The notes beneath the pieces were generated by a model. The model did no database searches. It was not told where the DNA came from and saw nothing but the letters and a program-made list of their open reading frames with translations. Shown here in pieces: positions 7,203 through 10,365 of a DNA stretch of 10,365 nucleotides. Made by a program: the position numbers and the translations under genes. Each line of letters opens with the position of its first letter. The first letter of the stretch is position 1. The stretch is from Psychrobacter sp. (lineage in GTDB: Bacteria > Pseudomonadota > Gammaproteobacteria > Pseudomonadales > Moraxellaceae). Location: assembly GCA_012270355.1 (NCBI GenBank), contig JAAXIL010000226.1:7451-17815 (forward strand). Direction: 5' to 3'.

Positions 7203-8154
7203 CATACGCCCCCTGTAACCCTGCATCGTCTTTACTTTCTACCAACCCCATAAACAACTCTTCCAAACGGTTTGCCTTGTTTCGCATACTGGCCACTTCA
7301 ATGTTTTGCTCGGTGAGTTGGGTAAACACGTCGTTTAAGCGTTCGCCCTCAGTCAAGGTCACCTCAAGCGTTTGAGCATCGGGCTGAGCGAGTTTGGTAA
7401 TGCCGTTCACCGTCGGCAGGGTGTCAATTGGTTGCGTTAAATCCAGCACAAAGGTTTCGACTGACAACTGAGCCAAAAGCGACTTCATATCAGTATTGAT
7501 GCGGATTTCGCCATGATCCAAAATGGCGATGCGTTTGCACAATTGCTCTGCTTCCTCAAGATTGTGCGTTGTGAGGATAATGGTCGTGTTTTCCTCTCGG
7601 TTAACCTGTTGAATAAACTCCCACATAGAACGCCGAAGCTCAATGTCCACGCCTGCCGTTGGCTCATCTAAAATCAGCAGTTTTGGCTTATGAATCAACG
7701 CCCTAGCGATCATTAACCGCCGTTTCATGCCTCCCGACAACGCCCGAGATTTGGTGTCTCTTTTGTCCCATCGTCCCAAAGCAGTCAGCAGTTTTTTGGC
7801 ACGGGGTTTCGCCTCGCTGGCAGGAATACCAAAATAGCCCGCTTGCGTAATCAGAATATCCTCAACCTTTTCAAACTGATTGAAATTAAATTCTTGGGGC
7901 ACAACGCCAAGATACTGTTTGGCAGTTGAGGGATTTTTAAGCAGATCAATACCGAAAATTTCAACTGACCCTGCCGTCGGACGAAACAGTGAGCTGATGA
8001 TACCAATCATCGTGGATTTGCCCGCCCCATTGGGTCCAAGCAAGGCAAAAAATCCGCCTTGCGGTACGGTGAGACTCGCTCCTTTTAGGGCAGTAAAGCC
8101 ATTGGCGTAGGTTTTGGTTAAGTTTTGCACATTGAGTGCAGGTATGTCGGTCAT
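7195..8154 (-). CDS. yadG: ABC transporter ATP-binding protein, YadG-like
   Basis: ATPase subunit partnering the YadH-like permease. The 319-residue product has all nucleotide-binding motifs: Walker A GPNGAGKST (40-48), Q-loop Gln87, signature LSGGM (139-143), Walker B LLILDE (159-164) followed by PTAGVD, and H-loop His197. The last 90 residues form a C-terminal extension typical of DrrA/YadG-type ATPases of ABC-2 exporters. E. coli YadG is about 308 residues. The ATG has only a poor ribosome binding site, and no convincing promoter lies in the 53 bp between it and the upstream terminator hairpin; a TTTGAT/TATTCT pair overlapping that hairpin is the best weak candidate. It is the first gene of the yadG-yadH-queF operon. 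Confidence 0.95.
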   Translation of the reverse strand: MTDIPALNVQNLTKTYANGFTALKGASLTVPQGGFFALLGPNGAGKSTMIGIISSLFRPTAGSVEIFGIDLLKNPSTAKQYLGVVPQEFNFNQFEKVEDILITQAGYFGIPASEAKPRAKKLLTALGRWDKRDTKSRALSGGMKRRLMIARALIHKPKLLILDEPTAGVDIELRRSMWEFIQQVNREENTTIILTTHNLEEAEQLCKRIAILDHGEIRINTDMKSLLAQLSVETFVLDLTQPIDTLPTVNGITKLAQPDAQTLEVTLTEGERLNDVFTQLTEQNIEVASMRNKANRLEELFMGLVESKDDAGLQGAYDE

Positions 8155-8207
8155 ATTGGATGCCGTTGTTTGTTACTGGGTCTCAAGTTCAATTTAAATC
8201 GCAGAAT

Positions 8208-8242
8208 AAAAAAGGTAATCATGCATCAAACGCATGAATTAC
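8208..8242 (-). terminator. Second of two tandem minus-strand terminators
   Basis: GTAATCATGC (8215-8224) pairs with GCATG-A-ATTAC (8232-8242), ten base pairs with one bulged A around a 7-nt loop. On the minus strand it is followed by C and six T residues (8208-8213). It sits about 55 bp before yadG. The inverted repeat could alternatively serve as an operator. It is unusually close behind another terminator. Confidence 0.6.
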
Positions 8243-8255
8243 GTAATCTACCAAC

Positions 8256-8283
8256 AAAAAACGCCTACATGGGGATAGGCGTT
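8256..8283 (-). terminator. First of two tandem terminators, probably for cysG
   Basis: AACGCCTA (8260-8267) and TAGGCGTT (8276-8283) form a perfect 8-bp GC-containing stem. On the minus strand the stem ends in a run of six T residues (8256-8261). The nearest upstream minus-strand gene is cysG, whose transcript would cross the tRNA gene antisense before stopping here. Confidence 0.8.
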
Positions 8284-8312
8284 AAAAAGTTAAAGTAGGC
8301 GATGAACTGAGG

Positions 8313-8340
8313 TTGTAATTTTAGCAGATTTTGCTAGACT
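8313..8340 (+). promoter_or_regulatory. Candidate promoter of tRNA-Arg
   Basis: TTGTAA (8313-8318) and TAGACT (8335-8340) are 16 bp apart on the plus strand, upstream of the tRNA. Both boxes match the consensus only partly. Transcription would begin near 8347, giving a 5' leader of about 33 nt that includes the hairpin at 8350-8370. Confidence 0.35.
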
Positions 8341-8349
8341 ATGCGTCCC

Positions 8350-8370
8350 ATTGAACCGCTCTGGTTCAAT
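8350..8370 (+). repeat. Hairpin immediately upstream of tRNA-Arg
   Basis: ATTGAACC (8350-8357) and GGTTCAAT (8363-8370) form a perfect 8-bp stem with a GCTCT loop, followed on the plus strand by TTTAATG. It lies 9 bp before the tRNA. It could be a weak terminator of a plus-strand transcript or a structured pre-tRNA leader; the short U run argues against strong termination. Confidence 0.5.
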
Positions 8371-8379
8371 TTTAATGAT

Positions 8380-8457
8380 GCGCTCATAGCTCAGTTGGAT
8401 TAGAGTGTCGGTCTCCGAAGCCGAAGGTCGCAGGTTCGATTCCTGCTGGGCGCACCA
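8380..8457 (+). tRNA. tRNA-Arg (anticodon CCG)
   Basis: A complete 78-nt cloverleaf with encoded CCA can be folded by eye. The acceptor stem GCGCTCA pairs with TGGGCGC (one G-T pair); the D arm is GCTC/GAGT. The anticodon stem TCGGT/GCCGA carries the loop CTCCGAA, so the anticodon is CCG, reading CGG. The variable loop is AGGTC, the T arm GCAGG-TTCGATT-CCTGC, and discriminator A precedes CCA. A T-rich stretch (8458-8471) follows and may end transcription, with the tRNA supplying the structure. It is the only plus-strand gene, convergent with cysG and 14 nt from its stop. Confidence 0.96.
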
Positions 8458-8471
8458 TCTTTTATTTTTTT

Positions 8472-9908
8472 CTATTCCTCTTTATACCACTTTAGTTTAT
8501 CCCGCAAACTGACGACCGACCCGACAATGGTCAATGTGGGTGAGTCAATGTCCGCCTTTTCAATCTCATCCATGATGGTAGCAATCGTACCTGTCACAAC
8601 TTTTTGGTCAGGCAATGTGCCTTTTGAAATCAACGCCACAGGCATGTCGGGACGTAAGCCATGAGCTTGCAATTGCTCCATAATCGTTGGCAAGCCCGAC
8701 AGTCCCATATAAATAACCAGCGTTTGCCATTCATAAACCAACTCCGACCAAGGCAGATTGATCGTACCGTCTTTGAGATGCCCTGTTAAAAACCGTACGC
8801 TTTGGGCATGGTCACGGTGCGTGAGCGGAATGCCCGCATACGCCCCACACGCCGACCCTGCTGTAATACCCGGCACGACTTGAAACGGCACATTACGCTC
8901 AAACAACTCCTCAATTTCCTCTCCGCCTCGTCCAAAGATAAACGGATCTCCGCCTTTTAAGCGACACACCCGTTTGCCTGCTTTGGCGTGTTCAACCAGC
9001 AATTGATTGATACCCCCTTGTGGCACGGCGTGGTTGGATTTTGCTTTGCCGACATAAATGCGGTCGGCGTCCCGACGAACCAAATTTAAAATCTCAGGCG
9101 ACACCAAACGATCATACAACACCACGTCGGCTTGTTGCATGAGCCTGAGTGCTTTAAACGTGAGTAGTTCTGGGTCGCCAGGACCTGCTCCCACCAAATA
9201 CACCTCACCCGTTGGCGTTCGCCAGTCGTCCAGCAGCTTGGGCATTTGTTTATCAGCGACTTCACGATTGCCTGCCAATACCGACTCACCAATAGGACTA
9301 GCATACAAATTTTCCCAAAAAATTCGCCTTTCGTCGGGGTTTTTAATCGCTCGCTTACTGTCTGCTCGCCAATCGCCCGAAAACTGCACCAATTCCCCCA
9401 TACGAGCTGGGGTAGTTGCTTCAATCTTGGTTCGCATTTGCCGAGCGATGACGGGGGCATTACCATTTGTAGATATAGACATCAACAATGGCGAACGGTC
9501 AATGATGGCAGGTACGATAAATCGACAATGCGGGGGGTCATCAACTGAATTGACCAGCACCCCAAGCCGTTCGCAATCAGTGAATACTTGAGCATTGATG
9601 GCTTTATCATCGGTTGAGGCGATGACCAATCGGTAATGGCTTAGAAATGGACAATAGGGGGGCGTGTCGTTTTGTTCTGCCTGAGCCAAGGCTTGTTTGG
9701 CATGATCGAGGGTATAGCCTTGAGCATAATGTTTACCCCCATTCTGCTCGATAAGTTCAAGCAGTTCAGGCAGTATGTCTGGCGACAAAATATCGACGCT
9801 GGCATGTGCTTGCGATAGCAGACGGGCTTTACGCAATGCCACACCGCACCCACCCACGCAGAGCCAGCGGTGCCCAGTGAGTTTTAGATAAATAGGAAGA
9901 ACGTCCAT
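8472..9908 (-). CDS. cysG: Siroheme synthase (multifunctional CysG)
   Basis: Converts uroporphyrinogen III to siroheme, the cofactor of assimilatory nitrite and sulfite reductases. Two modules are fused in 478 residues. The N-terminal dehydrogenase/ferrochelatase module (1-220) has the NAD-binding start CVGGCGVALRKARLL and Asp123, equivalent to catalytic Asp104 of Salmonella CysG. The C-terminal SAM-dependent methyltransferase module (235-470) has VGAGPGDPELLT (239-250), Asp266, LKGGDPFIFGRGGEE (317-331) and Met401, matching known SUMT residues. The position of the phosphorylated Ser128 of Salmonella CysG is Thr147 here by my alignment. An insertion of roughly 19 residues sits at about 62-90. 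The ATG is right for the family (MDVLPIYLKL, like MDHLPIF in E. coli), but its ribosome binding site is poor. It follows the probable nasA gene, suggesting nitrate assimilation. Confidence 0.97.
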   Translation of the reverse strand: MDVLPIYLKLTGHRWLCVGGCGVALRKARLLSQAHASVDILSPDILPELLELIEQNGGKHYAQGYTLDHAKQALAQAEQNDTPPYCPFLSHYRLVIASTDDKAINAQVFTDCERLGVLVNSVDDPPHCRFIVPAIIDRSPLLMSISTNGNAPVIARQMRTKIEATTPARMGELVQFSGDWRADSKRAIKNPDERRIFWENLYASPIGESVLAGNREVADKQMPKLLDDWRTPTGEVYLVGAGPGDPELLTFKALRLMQQADVVLYDRLVSPEILNLVRRDADRIYVGKAKSNHAVPQGGINQLLVEHAKAGKRVCRLKGGDPFIFGRGGEEIEELFERNVPFQVVPGITAGSACGAYAGIPLTHRDHAQSVRFLTGHLKDGTINLPWSELVYEWQTLVIYMGLSGLPTIMEQLQAHGLRPDMPVALISKGTLPDQKVVTGTIATIMDEIEKADIDSPTLTIVGSVVSLRDKLKWYKEE

Positions 9909-10039
9909 AAAAATTATTCGGTATCTGTAGTTACAAAAATGAGGTTTAAGAAAAGTTAATAGATAAGGGTAAGATTAAATAAGAGTAATGGGTTACTTTT
10001 AATAACGCTTGAGTAGTGGCAATCTTGTCAAATTTTAAG

Positions 10040-10053
10040 CCAATAATTATTGG
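10040..10053. promoter_or_regulatory. Perfect 14-bp palindrome upstream of cysG, possible operator
   Basis: CCAATAATTATTGG is fully self-complementary and lies in the 204-bp gap between the nasA-like gene and cysG. A minus-strand TTGACA (10026-10031) follows within 10 bp, but its best -10 (TATTAA) is about 21 bp away, too far for a normal promoter. No T tract follows the palindrome on either strand, so a terminator is unlikely. The rest of the gap is AT-rich with no recognisable gene. Confidence 0.4.
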
Positions 10054-10112
10054 GTAAAGTTAATATGGTTTCTAATGCCAATATGGAATTAGGCTTTTAT
10101 CACCATCAGACA

Positions 10113-10365
10113 TCAAACCGTCTCAGGCTCATCTCGCTCCTCATGTACCACCGCAATCAATGCGTTAATTTCACTGATACACGACCCGCAGTTTGTGCCT
10201 GCTTTGCAGTGTTTACCTACTTCGCTTGCGGTGGTACAACCATGCGTTTGGATGGTATCTATAATCGTATTTTCGCCCACCGTCATGCACGAACAAACGA
10301 TGCGCCCGACCTCAACAAAGCCTGTCGCAGGTTTACACATCAATAACCATTTGCGAGTTTCAGAA
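10113..10365 (-). CDS. nasA: C-terminal end of a Bfd-domain redox protein, probably assimilatory nitrate reductase (partial)
   Basis: The frame stays open to the window edge (..SETRKWLLMCKPATGF), so this is the last 83 residues of a longer protein, not a small gene starting at the TTG at 10343. The visible part is a Bfd-like [2Fe-2S] domain. Four cysteines follow the CxC-x32-CxxC pattern: VCSC, then NCGSC. Such a domain ends many assimilatory nitrate reductase catalytic subunits (NasA) of gammaproteobacteria; it also occurs within NirB-type nitrite reductases and in stand-alone bacterioferritin-associated ferredoxin. The C-terminal position and the neighbouring cysG favour NasA, which reduces nitrate to nitrite using molybdopterin and Fe-S centres. 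The domain call is firm; the gene name depends on sequence outside the window. Confidence 0.7.
   Translation of the reverse strand, partial: SETRKWLLMCKPATGFVEVGRIVCSCMTVGENTIIDTIQTHGCTTASEVGKHCKAGTNCGSCISEINALIAVVHEERDEPETV

Noticed and set aside
9058..9591. Plus-strand 177-codon frame inside cysG
   Set aside because: It lies fully opposite well-conserved CysG coding sequence. Its Ser-rich composition is typical of an antisense shadow.
10012..10031. Possible sigma-54 promoter (TGGCAATCTTGTCA) on the plus strand
   Set aside because: The GG-to-GC spacing does not fit the -24/-12 consensus, and no plus-strand gene follows.
10113..10343. Stand-alone 76-residue Bfd-like ferredoxin
   Set aside because: The frame continues open past the TTG at 10343 to the window edge, and no ribosome binding site marks an internal start. 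A C-terminal domain of a larger protein is more likely.
10050..10346. Plus-strand 98-codon frame opposite the Bfd-domain gene
   Set aside because: The minus strand carries a complete four-cysteine [2Fe-2S] domain; the plus-strand frame is an antisense shadow.

Overview
The window looks like chromosomal DNA of a Moraxellaceae-type gammaproteobacterium, close to Moraxella or Psychrobacter. I infer this from moderate AT content, a Pseudomonas/Acinetobacter-like acetolactate synthase, a class I (short) IlvC, a fused CysG, a two-domain (type II) QueF, and a probable assimilatory nitrate reductase next to cysG. No database search was possible. Every protein gene is on the minus strand; only a tRNA-Arg is on the plus strand.

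Reading along the minus strand, from the right edge to the left: (1) the last codons of a large redox protein with a C-terminal Bfd-type [2Fe-2S] domain, most likely assimilatory nitrate reductase NasA; (2) cysG, siroheme synthase, which would supply the cofactor of the partner nitrite reductase; (3) a plus-strand tRNA-Arg(CCG) convergent with cysG, then two tandem minus-strand intrinsic terminators; (4) a tightly overlapping yadG-yadH-queF operon, an ABC-2 transporter joined to a queuosine biosynthesis reductase; (5) a promoter and a roughly 350-nt structured leader; (6) the branched-chain amino acid operon ilvB(I)-ilvN(H)-orf123-ilvC, ending in an intrinsic terminator; (7) a small four-helix membrane protein of unknown function; (8) a CspA-family cold-shock gene with its own promoter, leader and terminator.

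Most of the window is ordinary housekeeping metabolism. IlvB/IlvN make acetolactate or acetohydroxybutyrate and IlvC reduces and isomerises it. CysG makes siroheme for nitrite or sulfite reduction. QueF makes preQ1 for queuosine tRNA modification.

The places worth a second look are: the orphan AT-rich orf123 lodged between ilvN and ilvC, which looks like the C-terminal part of a nuclease-like accessory protein; the long hairpin-rich ilvB leader, which contains a frame dense in Leu/Ile/Val codons and a terminator-like hairpin and so may be an attenuator; the coupling of queF to an ABC transporter; and the cysG/tRNA antisense arrangement with tandem terminators. I found no phage, transposon, CRISPR array or clear multi-gene defence system.
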